From assembly GCA_017411905.1 (NCBI GenBank), contig JAFQPB010000032.1, positions 1 to 25,500 of the forward strand: a stretch of DNA of 25,500 nucleotides. Reading direction: 5' to 3'. The position numbers and the translations under genes are program-made. The DNA is from Oscillospiraceae bacterium. Lineage in GTDB: Bacteria; Bacillota_A; Clostridia; Oscillospirales; Oscillospiraceae. Of this stretch, positions 6,834 to 13,936 are shown one piece after another (within the stretch, counting starts at the first letter, position 1; every line of letters begins with the position of its first letter). Below the pieces are notes generated by a model. That model did no database searches, was not told where the DNA came from, and saw only the letters and a program-made list of their open reading frames with translations.

Positions 6834-7031
6834 ATGAAAAAACTGTGTCGTTCCAGGGTAAATAAGAAAATTGCCGGTGTTTGCGGCGGTATCGCGGAGT
6901 ATTTTAATATCGATCCCACCCTTGTGCGGATCGGCTGGGTACTGTTGTCCGTTGCTGCAGGCAGCGGTGTGCTTGCATATATTATATGTATGATCATTAT
7001 GCCGGAAAATAGCGGCCTTATTGAGGACTGA
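6834..7031 (+). CDS. PspC-domain membrane protein
   Basis: The 65 residues are almost entirely one PspC domain: a basic N-terminus (LCRSRVNKKIAGVCGGIAEY), the conserved IDPTLVRIGWVLL segment, and one or two membrane helices to about residue 57. Proteobacterial PspC is a membrane stress sensor, but stand-alone short PspC proteins in Clostridia have no settled function. AGGAGA precedes the ATG, and the gene sits 11 bp after parB and 11 bp before serS, so it is an operon member. Confidence 0.9.
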   Translation: MKKLCRSRVNKKIAGVCGGIAEYFNIDPTLVRIGWVLLSVAAGSGVLAYIICMIIMPENSGLIED

Positions 7032-7042
7032 GGAGAATTAAG

Positions 7043-8374
7043 ATGCTGGACATTAAACGTATTAAGGAAAATCCCGAGGCTGTTAAGGCCGGTCTTCGGG
7101 CAAAAGAGGTAGATTGCGATGCAATCATCGATGAAATTCTGGATTTGGATGTGCAGGTTCGCGGCCTGAAAACGGCTACCGAAACCAAAACTGCCGAGAA
7201 AAATAAGCTTTCCAAGGAAAACGGCAAGCTATTCGGTCAGAAAAAGGGCGCAGAAAAGCGTGGCGAGGACATTTCCGCCATCGATGCCCAGATCAGTGCA
7301 AATATGGCCGCCTCTGTGGCGATCGATGAAGCCATTGCCGACGATAAGCTGAAGCTTCGTGCGCTGGAGGAGCAGTACTACACTGCTATGCTGAGCCTGC
7401 CCAACCTGCCGGATGCCGATCTTCTCCCGGGCGGAAAGGAAAATAATGAGCCCCTTCGCTACATTGGCGAGAAGCACAGCTTTGATTTCGAGCCCAAGCA
7501 CCACGTTGACCTGTGTACTCACTTGGGTCTTATCGACTACGAGCGGGGCGTGAAGCTTGCCGGCGGCGGTAACTGGATGTACACCGGTATGGGCGCGCGC
7601 TTGGAATGGGCACTGCTCAACTACTTTATTGATACCCACACCGCAGACGGCTACGATTTCATCCTGCCGCCTCATATGTTAGAGTACCAGTGCGGTCTGA
7701 CTGCCGGCCAGTTCCCGAAATTTGCCGACGAGGTCTTTAAGATCTCCAATCACCCCACCGAGGGCGGTACATTCTATATGCTGCCCACCGCAGAGGCGGC
7801 CTTGGCATCCGTTTACCGGGATGAAATTCTGACAGAAGCCGATCTTCCCAAGAAATTCTTCGCTTATACCCCCTGTTTCCGCCGGGAAGCCGGCTCCCAC
7901 CGGGCTGACGAGCGGGGTATGGTGCGCGGCCACCAGTTTAATAAGGTAGAGATGTTCCAGTTTACAACCCCCGAAGGCTCCGACGAGGCATTCGAGGAGC
8001 TGGTAACCAAGGCAGAACGGCTGGTTGCCGGTCTGGGACTCCATTTCCGCACCGTCAAGCTGGCAGCAGGGGACTGCTCTGCATCTATGGCAAGAACCTA
8101 TGATATTGAGATACTGATTCCCTCCATGAACGGCTATAAGGAGGTTTCCTCTGTCTCCAATGCACGGGATTATCAGGCACGCCGCGGCAACATCCGTTAC
8201 CGCCGCGCCGATGGCAAGATCGACTTTGTCCACACCCTCAACGGTTCCGGCCTTGCTACTTCCCGTATTTTCCCCGCCATCGTGGAGCAGAATCAGAGAG
8301 CTGACGGCTCTGTGGTGGTTCCCGAATGTCTGCGTAAATACCTTGGCGGCTTAGAGGTCATCGAAGCCAAGTAA
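7043..8374 (+). CDS. serS: Seryl-tRNA synthetase
   Basis: This enzyme charges tRNA-Ser with serine. The 443 residues show an N-terminal antiparallel coiled-coil arm (about 30-112) that grips the tRNA long variable arm, then the class II catalytic core: the TAE serine loop (249-251), motif 2 from FRREAGSH through HQFNKVEMF (279-305), and motif 3 near LNGSGLATSRIFPAIVE (399-415). GGAGAA precedes the ATG. No T-box leader is present: the gene is read from the parAB-pspC transcript with only 11 bp of intergenic space. The AGSHRADERG stretch in motif 2 departs somewhat from the usual AGxxGRDTRG, so it may be a divergent SerRS subtype; whether another copy exists cannot be seen. Confidence 0.95.
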   Translation: MLDIKRIKENPEAVKAGLRAKEVDCDAIIDEILDLDVQVRGLKTATETKTAEKNKLSKENGKLFGQKKGAEKRGEDISAIDAQISANMAASVAIDEAIADDKLKLRALEEQYYTAMLSLPNLPDADLLPGGKENNEPLRYIGEKHSFDFEPKHHVDLCTHLGLIDYERGVKLAGGGNWMYTGMGARLEWALLNYFIDTHTADGYDFILPPHMLEYQCGLTAGQFPKFADEVFKISNHPTEGGTFYMLPTAEAALASVYRDEILTEADLPKKFFAYTPCFRREAGSHRADERGMVRGHQFNKVEMFQFTTPEGSDEAFEELVTKAERLVAGLGLHFRTVKLAAGDCSASMARTYDIEILIPSMNGYKEVSSVSNARDYQARRGNIRYRRADGKIDFVHTLNGSGLATSRIFPAIVEQNQRADGSVVVPECLRKYLGGLEVIEAK

Positions 8375-8382
8375 CTTTAATA

Positions 8383-8418
8383 GGGGATATATTATGTAAA
8401 CCGAGAATGTATATCCCC
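8383..8418 (+). other. Inverted repeat after serS
   Basis: Perfect 9-bp arms GGGGATATA (8383-8391) and TATATCCCC (8410-8418) around an 18-bp loop, starting 8 bp after the serS stop. No T-run follows, so it is a poor intrinsic terminator; it could be a 3' stabilising hairpin or a binding site. A second short dyad (ACTTAG 8439-8444 and CTAAGT 8461-8466) lies before the next gene. Confidence 0.45.
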
Positions 8419-8511
8419 AAAAATACATTTTGTGAGTAACTTAGGGATTTGCAGGAACCGCTAAGTGAAATAAATTAAAATTTTATGTAAACAAACAAGG
8501 AGGAAAACACT

Positions 8512-8970
8512 ATGAAGAAAATCACATCTGTAATCGCGATCGTTTTGCTGGCTGCCCTGCTTTTCACAGGCTGCGACTTCATCCCTATGGAAAAAGATTT
8601 CTCCCAGTACGGTTTTAAGTTCACCATTGCCGGCAAGGTAGAGGAAAAGGAAGAAAATGCCTTTGGCGATGCATCCTTTGATACCAAGTGCGGTGAACTG
8701 ACCTTCTATAAGCACAACACCCTCTCTCTGGTCGGCACCAATCTGCTGCTGATGGGCGCAAAGTACAAGGAGCCCGTCGGTGACAACGCTACCCTTTATA
8801 CCTTTGAAGCCACCGAAAAGGATTCCGTCAAGTACATTGAAACGATCTATATGATCGAACTGGCAGACGGCACTACTTGGCAGATCACCTTTACCACCCC
8901 CGAAGAAAGCTATGACAAGGATGCCCTCGTCAAAGTATTTGAGTCTGTGGAGTTTGTAACCGCAGCATAA
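8512..8970 (+). CDS. Small secreted lipoprotein, unknown function
   Basis: The 152 residues open with a signal peptide (1-20) and lipobox LFTGC with the lipidated Cys at 21, so it is anchored to the outer face of the membrane. The mature part begins SQYGFKFTIAGKVEEKEENA and ends in a VKVFESVEF helix-strand, a pattern resembling small PsbP/DcrB-like lipoproteins; I cannot assign a family. AAGGAGGAAAA precedes the ATG. A similarly sized lipoprotein lies at 9517, on the other side of mscL, and the two mature domains share the same overall layout (G-F/L-x-F/L-x-I-x-G near the start), suggesting distant relatives. No strong promoter was found. Confidence 0.8.
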   Translation: MKKITSVIAIVLLAALLFTGCDFIPMEKDFSQYGFKFTIAGKVEEKEENAFGDASFDTKCGELTFYKHNTLSLVGTNLLLMGAKYKEPVGDNATLYTFEATEKDSVKYIETIYMIELADGTTWQITFTTPEESYDKDALVKVFESVEFVTAA

Positions 8971-8991
8971 ACCGAATTTTTAGGAGCAAAT

Positions 8992-9516
8992 ATGTTTAGT
9001 AAGAAAAACAGAAAAAAGAGAAAGGCTTTTTGGGATGAATTTCGGGCATTTGCCGTAAAGGGCAATGCGCTGGCGCTGGCCGTCGGTACCATCATCGGCG
9101 GTGCCTTCTCCACCATCACAAAAAGCGTGACAAACGATCTCATTATGCCCATCGTCAACATTTTCCTTGGCGGCGCAGACTTTTCCGATGCAAAGATCGC
9201 GCTGCCCCGGATGCCTTGGGTAGAGCCTACCTATGAAACCGTCGTAAATGCAGACGGCACTGAGGTGGTGCAGGAAGTTCGCAACTACCTGACCTACGGA
9301 AATTTCATTTCCGCAGTCATTAACTTTCTGATCTTAGCCTTTGTGGTATTTTTGATCGTAAAGTTTCTCAACCACCTTTCCGAGCTCGGCAAGAAGCTGG
9401 ATGGGGAGGAAGAAGCGGAAGCACCCCCACCGCCTCCACCTCCCGAGCCCACCAAGGAGGAGCGTCTGCTGACCGAGAGCCGCGACCTTCTACAGGCGAA
9501 ACAAGGAGAAATCTAA
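8992..9516 (+). CDS. mscL: Large-conductance mechanosensitive channel MscL
   Basis: MscL is a homopentameric safety valve that opens under membrane tension. The 174 residues have the expected parts: N-terminal amphipathic helix (FWDEFRAFAVKGNALALA), TM1 (about 24-50) with the GTIIGGAFSTI pore segment, an outer loop (about 60-98), TM2 (about 101-125), and a cytoplasmic C-terminal helix near TKEERLLTESRDLLQ. It is longer than the E. coli protein (136) through a larger loop, a basic N-terminal extension, and a seven-proline run before the C-terminal helix. The next gene starts at the base after its stop codon. Confidence 0.96.
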   Translation: MFSKKNRKKRKAFWDEFRAFAVKGNALALAVGTIIGGAFSTITKSVTNDLIMPIVNIFLGGADFSDAKIALPRMPWVEPTYETVVNADGTEVVQEVRNYLTYGNFISAVINFLILAFVVFLIVKFLNHLSELGKKLDGEEEAEAPPPPPPPEPTKEERLLTESRDLLQAKQGEI

Positions 9517-10005
9517 ATGAAACGGACACTTTCCCTGATCCTGCTGTTTATATTTTATGTTAACCTCTTTTGCGGATGCACGGATGGCTATCAGACCGTA
9601 GAAGCAAAGGGACTGACTCTCCGCATACCCGGTTATTTTGAAGACAAAAGCAGTGAAAGCTATGCTGCAGAGCAGGATTTTCTCTATAGCTACGGCGGTA
9701 TGGGCTTCTTGGGAATCAGGGAAAAGCGTTCAGATTTCCCCGCAGGATACGAAAATATGGGGCTGGAGGCCTACGGAAATTTCGTGATCTACGGAAATCA
9801 GCTTTCCTGCGAGCTGACCAAACGGGACGGCTTTTACACCTTCACCTACGAAAAGGATGCCCCGGAGGGAACGCTTACTTATGTGGCCATCGTACTGGAA
9901 AACAAGGAGGCTTTCTTTACGGTGCAGGCCTACTGTCTCAGCGAGTTTTATAACGAAAACGCTTCCCTCATCTGGAAGTGTCTTACCAGCGCAAAGGTGC
10001 AGTGA
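9517..10005 (+). CDS. Small secreted lipoprotein, unknown function
   Basis: The 162-residue product has a signal peptide (1-20) and lipobox FCGC with the lipidated Cys at 21. The mature domain opens GLTLRIPGYFEDKSSES and ends with a short helix, similar in layout to the lipoprotein at 8512. Its ATG follows the mscL TAA directly, with AAGGAG inside the end of mscL, so the two are translationally linked. The role is unknown; the context suggests an envelope component expressed with the channel. Confidence 0.82.
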   Translation: MKRTLSLILLFIFYVNLFCGCTDGYQTVEAKGLTLRIPGYFEDKSSESYAAEQDFLYSYGGMGFLGIREKRSDFPAGYENMGLEAYGNFVIYGNQLSCELTKRDGFYTFTYEKDAPEGTLTYVAIVLENKEAFFTVQAYCLSEFYNENASLIWKCLTSAKVQ

Positions 10006-10009
10006 TCCG

Positions 10010-10038
10010 TTGACAAACGGCCTGCATTTGCATATAAT
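10010..10038 (+). promoter_or_regulatory. Consensus sigma-A promoter of nfnAB
   Basis: TTGACA (10010-10015), 17-bp spacer, TATAAT (10033-10038), a perfect match beginning 4 bp after the preceding stop codon. The predicted start near 10045 gives a leader of about 31 nt ending in an AAGAAGG ribosome binding site. Confidence 0.92.
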
Positions 10039-10075
10039 TCCAGTAGTTAATACTTAAGAAAGAAGGATCATAAAG

Positions 10076-10930
10076 ATGTACAAAATTGTGCGCAAGGTCG
10101 AACTGAACGCCAATGTCACCCTGATGGACATCGAAGCCCCCTTTATTGCCAAGAAGGCAAAGGCCGGTCAGTTCATCATTTTCCGCATTGACGACAAAGG
10201 CGAGCGTGTTCCCCTGACCATCGCCGGCTACGACCGGGAAAAGGGTACTGTCACCATCATTTTCCAAAAGGTTGGCTTCGCCACCATCGCTTTGGGCAGT
10301 CTGAATGAAGGCGACTACATTCAGGACTTCGTAGGCCCCTTGGGCAAGCCCACTCCCGTAGAAGGCAAAAAGAAGGTCTGTGTAGTCGGCGGCGGTGTTG
10401 GCTGCGCCATCGCACTGCCCTCTGCCAAGGCTTTTAAGGAAGCCGGTGCAGAAGTCACCGTCATTATCGGCTTCCGCAGCAAGGACATCGTGATCCTTGA
10501 AGAAGAATTTAAAGCAGTTGCCGACCGCCTGATTCTCATGACCGACGACGGCAGCTATGGCCGCCACGGTCTCGTCACCCAGCCCCTGAAGGAAATGCTG
10601 GAAGCAGGCGAAGAATTTGACGAGGTTCTGGCCATCGGCCCTGTGCCTATGATGAAGTTCGTCGCGCTCACCACCAAGCCCTTCGGCACCCACACCTCCG
10701 TGTCCCTCAACCCCATTATGGTGGACGGCACCGGTATGTGCGGCGGCTGCCGTGTCACCGTTGGCGGTGAAGTGAAGTTCGCCTGCGTGGATGGCCCGGA
10801 ATTTGACGGCCATCAGGTGGATTTTGCCGAGCTTATGAGCCGTAACAGCGTGTACCGCGGCCGGGAGGCCGAGGTCACCGAGAAGCACGCCTGCCGTATG
10901 GAAGCTATGGGCAAGGCACTTATCAAGTAA
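10076..10930 (+). CDS. nfnA: NADH-dependent ferredoxin:NADP+ oxidoreductase, small subunit (NfnA)
   Basis: NfnA is the FAD and [2Fe-2S] subunit of the electron-bifurcating NfnAB complex, which couples NADPH oxidation to ferredoxin and NAD+ reduction and runs in reverse. The 284 residues show an FAD-binding barrel with RVPLTIA (44-50), a nucleotide-binding region opening VCVVGGGVGCAIAL (101-114), and the C-terminal cluster motif: C222, C225 and C237, with D217 as a possible fourth ligand. The immediate partner gene, in the order typical of Clostridia, supports NfnA over PyrK, the related dihydroorotate dehydrogenase subunit. No pyrD is present. Confidence 0.93.
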   Translation: MYKIVRKVELNANVTLMDIEAPFIAKKAKAGQFIIFRIDDKGERVPLTIAGYDREKGTVTIIFQKVGFATIALGSLNEGDYIQDFVGPLGKPTPVEGKKKVCVVGGGVGCAIALPSAKAFKEAGAEVTVIIGFRSKDIVILEEEFKAVADRLILMTDDGSYGRHGLVTQPLKEMLEAGEEFDEVLAIGPVPMMKFVALTTKPFGTHTSVSLNPIMVDGTGMCGGCRVTVGGEVKFACVDGPEFDGHQVDFAELMSRNSVYRGREAEVTEKHACRMEAMGKALIK

Positions 10931-10943
10931 GGAGGGAACTGTA

Positions 10944-12326
10944 ATGGCTAATATGACACTTGTGAAAACCCCTATGCCGGAGCAGGACCCCAAGGTTCGT
11001 GCCCGGAACTTCAAGGAAGTTACCCTTGGTTACACCGCAGAAATGGCCATAGAAGAGGCTGGCCGCTGCTTAAAGTGCAAAAACCCCAAGTGCGTGGAAG
11101 GCTGCCCCGTTAACGTCCGTATTCCTGAGTTTATCGCAAAGGTGCAGGAGGGCGATTTTAAGGCCGCTTACGAGATCATCACCTCCACCAACGCCCTGCC
11201 TGCTCTTTCCGGCCGTGTATGTCCGCAGGAGAGCCAGTGCGAAGCAAAGTGTGTCCGCGGCATTAAGGGCGAGCCGGTAGCCATCGGCCGCTTAGAGCGT
11301 TTTGTTGCCGACTGGTACCGGGACAACATCAATGCAATGCCCGAAAAGGTCGCCTCCAACGGCAAAAAAGTGGCAGTTGTAGGCTCCGGCCCTGCCGGTA
11401 TGACCTGCGCTTCTGACCTTGCAAAGCTGGGCTATGAGGTCACTATGTTCGAAGCACTCCACACCGCCGGCGGTGTGCTCGTCTACGGCATCCCCGAGTT
11501 CCGTCTCCCCAAGGCCATCGTTGCCAACGAGATCGTAAAGCTGGAAGCCCAAGGCGTTAAGGTGATGACCAATATGGTCATTGGCCGCGTACTTACCATT
11601 GACGAGCTGTTCGAGATGGGCTTCAAAGCTGTTTTCGTAGGCTCCGGTGCAGGTCTGCCTATGTTTATGAACATCCCCGGTGAGAGCCTGAAGGGTGTTA
11701 TGTCCGCCAACGAGTACCTGACCCGTACCAACCTGATGAAGGCCTACGACGAAAATTACGACACCCCCATTATTAAGAGCAAGGCGGTTGCTGTTGTTGG
11801 CGGCGGTAACGTTGCAATGGACGGCGCCCGCTGCGCAATGCGTCTGGGCGCGGAGCACGTTTACATCGTTTACCGTCGCGGTGAGGCAGAAATGCCTGCC
11901 CGTGAGGAAGAAAAGCACCACGCCAAGGAAGAGGGCATTGAGTTTAAGACCCTCTGCAACCCCGTAGAAATTCTCTCCGACGAGGAAGGACGTGCCTGCG
12001 GCATCAAGTGCATCCGTATGGAGCTGGGCGAGCCCGATGCTTCCGGCCGCCGCCGTCCTGTAGAGATCCCCGGCAGCGAATTTGTGCTGGATGTGGATAC
12101 CGTCATTATGGCACTGGGAACCAGCCCCAACCCCCTGATCCGCTCCACCACCCCCGGTCTGGAGACCAACCGCAAGGGCTGTCTGATCGTCAACGAAAAC
12201 GAAATGACCACCCGTGACGGTGTGTTCGCCGGCGGTGATGCCGTCACCGGTGCCGCCACCGTTATTTTGGCAATGGGCGCAGGCAAGAAGGGTGCCGCCG
12301 CCATCCACGAATACCTCAGTAAGTAA
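10944..12326 (+). CDS. nfnB: NfnB, large subunit of the bifurcating transhydrogenase
   Basis: The 460 residues belong to the glutamate-synthase small-subunit-like flavoprotein family, often annotated gltA. The N-terminal Cys-rich domain holds C42, C45, C50, C54 and C93, C99, C103, ligands for two [4Fe-4S] clusters. The FAD site GSGPAG lies at 147-152 and the NADPH site GGGNVAMDG at 285-293; GGDAVTG near the C-terminus completes the FAD fold. No GltB-type large subunit is adjacent; instead nfnA lies 13 bp upstream, which identifies the complex. GGAGGG precedes the ATG. A strong terminator follows, so nfnAB is a two-gene operon. Confidence 0.94.
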   Translation: MANMTLVKTPMPEQDPKVRARNFKEVTLGYTAEMAIEEAGRCLKCKNPKCVEGCPVNVRIPEFIAKVQEGDFKAAYEIITSTNALPALSGRVCPQESQCEAKCVRGIKGEPVAIGRLERFVADWYRDNINAMPEKVASNGKKVAVVGSGPAGMTCASDLAKLGYEVTMFEALHTAGGVLVYGIPEFRLPKAIVANEIVKLEAQGVKVMTNMVIGRVLTIDELFEMGFKAVFVGSGAGLPMFMNIPGESLKGVMSANEYLTRTNLMKAYDENYDTPIIKSKAVAVVGGGNVAMDGARCAMRLGAEHVYIVYRRGEAEMPAREEEKHHAKEEGIEFKTLCNPVEILSDEEGRACGIKCIRMELGEPDASGRRRPVEIPGSEFVLDVDTVIMALGTSPNPLIRSTTPGLETNRKGCLIVNENEMTTRDGVFAGGDAVTGAATVILAMGAGKKGAAAIHEYLSK

Positions 12327-12359
12327 GAAAAAAGGCCGTCCACCCGGACGGTCTTTTTT
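12327..12359 (+). terminator. Intrinsic terminator of nfnAB
   Basis: An A-run, an 8-bp stem with one G-U pair (12334-12341 with 12346-12353) and a run of T immediately after the nfnB stop. The T-run merges into TAATTGA, the first unit of the family A repeat. Confidence 0.9.
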
Positions 12360-12391
12360 AATTGAGAATTGATAGTTGAGAGTTGATAATT
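12359..12391 (+). repeat. TTGA-type tandem repeat (family A)
   Basis: Four to five units of TTGANAR-type sequence in tandem, starting at the U-tract of the nfnAB terminator. A different AT-rich array (about 12555-12580, units of AATTTGTAATTCGT type) lies farther right. Confidence 0.7.
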
Positions 12392-12414
12392 TTCGTTTTT
12401 CCGAATAGTACTAC

Positions 12415-12540
12415 ACCTGTCATCCTGAGCAAGGCGAAGCCGCGCCGAAGGATCTTCGCAAAATCGCTTTTGCATTGCAGATATTTCGTGCGTAGATTCT
12501 TCGGCTACGCATTTTCAATGCTTCGCTCAGAATGACACGA
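12415..12540 (-). repeat. Dispersed 126-bp repeat (family C), copy 1
   Basis: Its reverse complement aligns over its whole length with 19901-20031: both read GTGTCATTCTG..., GAAGAATCTACGCA, GCGAAGATCCTTCG and CTCAGGATGACAGGT in the same order. The ends are imperfect inverted repeats (TCATTCTGAGCG against TCATCCTGAGC). No coding potential. Confidence 0.75.
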
Positions 12541-12586
12541 TTTTCGCTACATTCTTAATTTGTAATTCGTAATTTGTAATTTATGA

Positions 12587-13276
12587 TTATTTATCATTTG
12601 TCAAATCGCCGTTGCCGAAAACCGGAATGGTCTCACCGCCGTAGGGGTAATCGGGCTTGAAGATCGCTATAAAAAAGTCCTTATCCCGCGCCAAAATCTC
12701 CCGAATATCCCGGTAAAGCTGCCCGGAATAAGTACGGTAATCTGCCGCCACACCGTAGGCCTCCAACCCCAGCGCCCGGGCAAGATAGATCGCCCGGTGG
12801 AGATGATATTCCTGACTGACGATGAGTATCTTCTCCGCGCAGAAAATATCCTGCGCCCGGTACATACTCTCGTAGGTAGAAAAGCCCGCGTGATCCATAA
12901 ACACATCTTCAGACGGCACGCCCGCATCGATGGCATATCCCTTCATCGTGTTTACTTCATCGTAATTTGTACGGCCGTGGTCACCGCTCATCAAAATTTT
13001 CGGTGCCGCACCGGCCTTATAAAGCTCCACGCCCCGGCGGAGCCGATCCTCCAGCATATGACTGGGCGTTCCGTCATCCCGGACACCGCAGCCCAAGACC
13101 AAAATGCAGTCCATATCGGAAAGGGCAGCGGCATCGGTAGGGGAGAGGATGTATTTTTCACCAAAATGCACCACGTAGCCGTTGATCCCGAACACCAAAG
13201 CCCCACCCAAAACCGCCAAGCCGCCCAAAACAGCGAATATAATCAGCACCGTTTTCCGATTGATTTTCAGCTTCAT
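12587..13276 (-). CDS. SanA/YdcF-like (DUF218) membrane-anchored protein
   Basis: The 229 residues have one N-terminal transmembrane helix (about 9-31) and an extracytoplasmic DUF218 domain with CILVLGCGVRDDGTPS, LEDRLRRGVELY, ILMSGDHGRTNYDEV and VSQEYHLHRAIYLA in order. The family includes E. coli SanA and ElyC, which affect envelope integrity and vancomycin tolerance; the catalytic activity is not established. The ATG at 13274-13276 has GGAGG 8 bases upstream; a TTG 15 bases earlier overlaps that site. It has its own promoter and no visible operon partner. Confidence 0.88.
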   Translation of the reverse strand: MKLKINRKTVLIIFAVLGGLAVLGGALVFGINGYVVHFGEKYILSPTDAAALSDMDCILVLGCGVRDDGTPSHMLEDRLRRGVELYKAGAAPKILMSGDHGRTNYDEVNTMKGYAIDAGVPSEDVFMDHAGFSTYESMYRAQDIFCAEKILIVSQEYHLHRAIYLARALGLEAYGVAADYRTYSGQLYRDIREILARDKDFFIAIFKPDYPYGGETIPVFGNGDLTNDK

Positions 13277-13303
13277 TTTTCCATCCTCCAAACCTTTTCC
13301 TTT

Positions 13304-13332
13304 AGTGTACCAACGCCCCCTCCGAAAGTCAA
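13304..13332 (-). promoter_or_regulatory. Sigma-A promoter for the SanA-like gene
   Basis: Minus-strand TTGACT (13327-13332), 17-bp spacer, TACACT (13304-13309), with the start codon about 28 bp further on. Confidence 0.72.
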
Positions 13333-13389
13333 TACCCGTTTACATAATATTTTTGCGGAGGACGGATCTCCCGTCCCGCCATCCACCGC

Positions 13390-13656
13390 CTATGGAGCAT
13401 TTTCATCCTGAATTTCAGGCAAAAACTCTAATTGGCGGATCCAGTCAAGGAGGGTTTTGGATAAATATTTCTTGGATACAAATTTCTTTTCCGGATCATC
13501 CCCTTGCACAAATCTTGCACATGCTTTTTGATCCGGTTTTTTGACCCTCATTTTCGGCAGCACACAGTGCCCACAATGTAAACGGAAAATTTTTGTTCCG
13601 TCCAATCCGTAATGTTGGCGAAAATACTTGCATTTTCGACAGATTTGGTTTTCCAT
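13390..13656 (-). CDS. Cys-rich zinc-binding mini-protein, unknown function
   Basis: An 88-residue protein with C6-x2-C9 and C28-x2-C31 (CRKC...CGHC) and a further C46, the pattern of a compact zinc finger, followed by a charged helical tail (about 60-80). The ATG at 13654-13656 was chosen because GAGGTGA lies 5 bases upstream; the GTG nine bases earlier overlaps that site. It is the last gene of a leftward unit whose promoter at 13874-13902 is covered by an XRE operator, and a short ORF precedes it by 5 bp. No named family is recognised. Confidence 0.75.
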   Translation of the reverse strand: MENQICRKCKYFRQHYGLDGTKIFRLHCGHCVLPKMRVKKPDQKACARFVQGDDPEKKFVSKKYLSKTLLDWIRQLEFLPEIQDENAP

Positions 13657-13661
13657 AATTA

Positions 13662-13799
13662 TCACCTCATATGCATAATATCATTCTGTTTCGATTTAAA
13701 ATGACACCAATTCGTGCTACGAAAAGCAGATATATATGAAGGGGCAACCTGTTGCAGTTCCCAGCGAATGTCCTCGGTCATTTGACCTTCGTCACTCAC
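13662..13799 (-). CDS. Short ORF ahead of the Cys-rich gene (possible)
   Basis: An open frame of 45 residues from a GTG at 13797-13799 (GGGAGGAG 8 bases upstream), or 39 residues from the ATG at 13779-13781. It runs MTEDIRWELQQVAPSYISAF and ends in a TGA that overlaps the GAGGTGA ribosome binding site of the Cys-rich gene, an arrangement typical of translational coupling. The frame stays open upstream to about 13865. It could be a genuine small protein, a coupling leader, or a fragment of a decayed gene; no family is recognised. Confidence 0.4.
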   Translation of the reverse strand: MSDEGQMTEDIRWELQQVAPSYISAFRSTNWCHFKSKQNDIMHMR

Positions 13800-13873
13800 T
13801 CCGGTCGCTCCTCCCGCCACCGTCGGTGCTCCCATCGCTCCCCACCGGTCGTCTGCATAATTTACCGGCTTTT

Positions 13874-13902
13874 ATATTATGACATTTTGTCATAATTGTC
13901 AA
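13874..13902 (-). promoter_or_regulatory. Leftward sigma-A promoter controlled by the XRE operators
   Basis: Minus-strand TTGACA (13897-13902), 17-bp spacer, TAATAT (13874-13879). Operator 1 fills the spacer and touches the -10, so a bound repressor would block it. It would drive the short ORF and the Cys-rich gene. Confidence 0.72.
13879..13893. promoter_or_regulatory. XRE operator 1
   Basis: Palindrome ATGACATTTTGTCAT (ATGACA-3-TGTCAT), extended by matching bases to 9-bp arms at 13876-13896. It lies inside the leftward promoter and differs from operator 2 only in its 3-bp centre. Confidence 0.8.
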
Positions 13903-13910
13903 GAGTAAAT

Positions 13911-13925
13911 ATGACATAATGTCAT
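13911..13925. promoter_or_regulatory. XRE operator 2
   Basis: Palindrome ATGACATAATGTCAT, centred 32 bp (three helical turns) from operator 1 and 12 bp before the regulator start codon. It overlaps a weak rightward promoter (TTGTCA 13887-13892, 17 bp, TATGAC 13910-13915), consistent with autoregulation. Confidence 0.8.
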
Positions 13926-13936
13926 TAGGTGATGAT

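Noticed and set aside
7018..7060. T-box leader for serS
   Set aside because: Only 11 bp lie between the PspC gene and serS; no room for a T-box.
8160..8354. Small frame within serS
   Set aside because: Internal shadow of conserved motif 3 coding sequence.
9983..11014. 343-codon leftward open frame opposite nfnA
   Set aside because: Antisense shadow caused by the C-ending codon bias of nfnA; His- and Gly-rich nonsense composition.
11292..12308. 338-codon leftward open frame opposite nfnB
   Set aside because: Shadow of nfnB; low-complexity composition and no start signals.
12361..12586. CRISPR array from repeated short units
   Set aside because: Units are contiguous and AT-rich with no spacers of even length; no cas genes.
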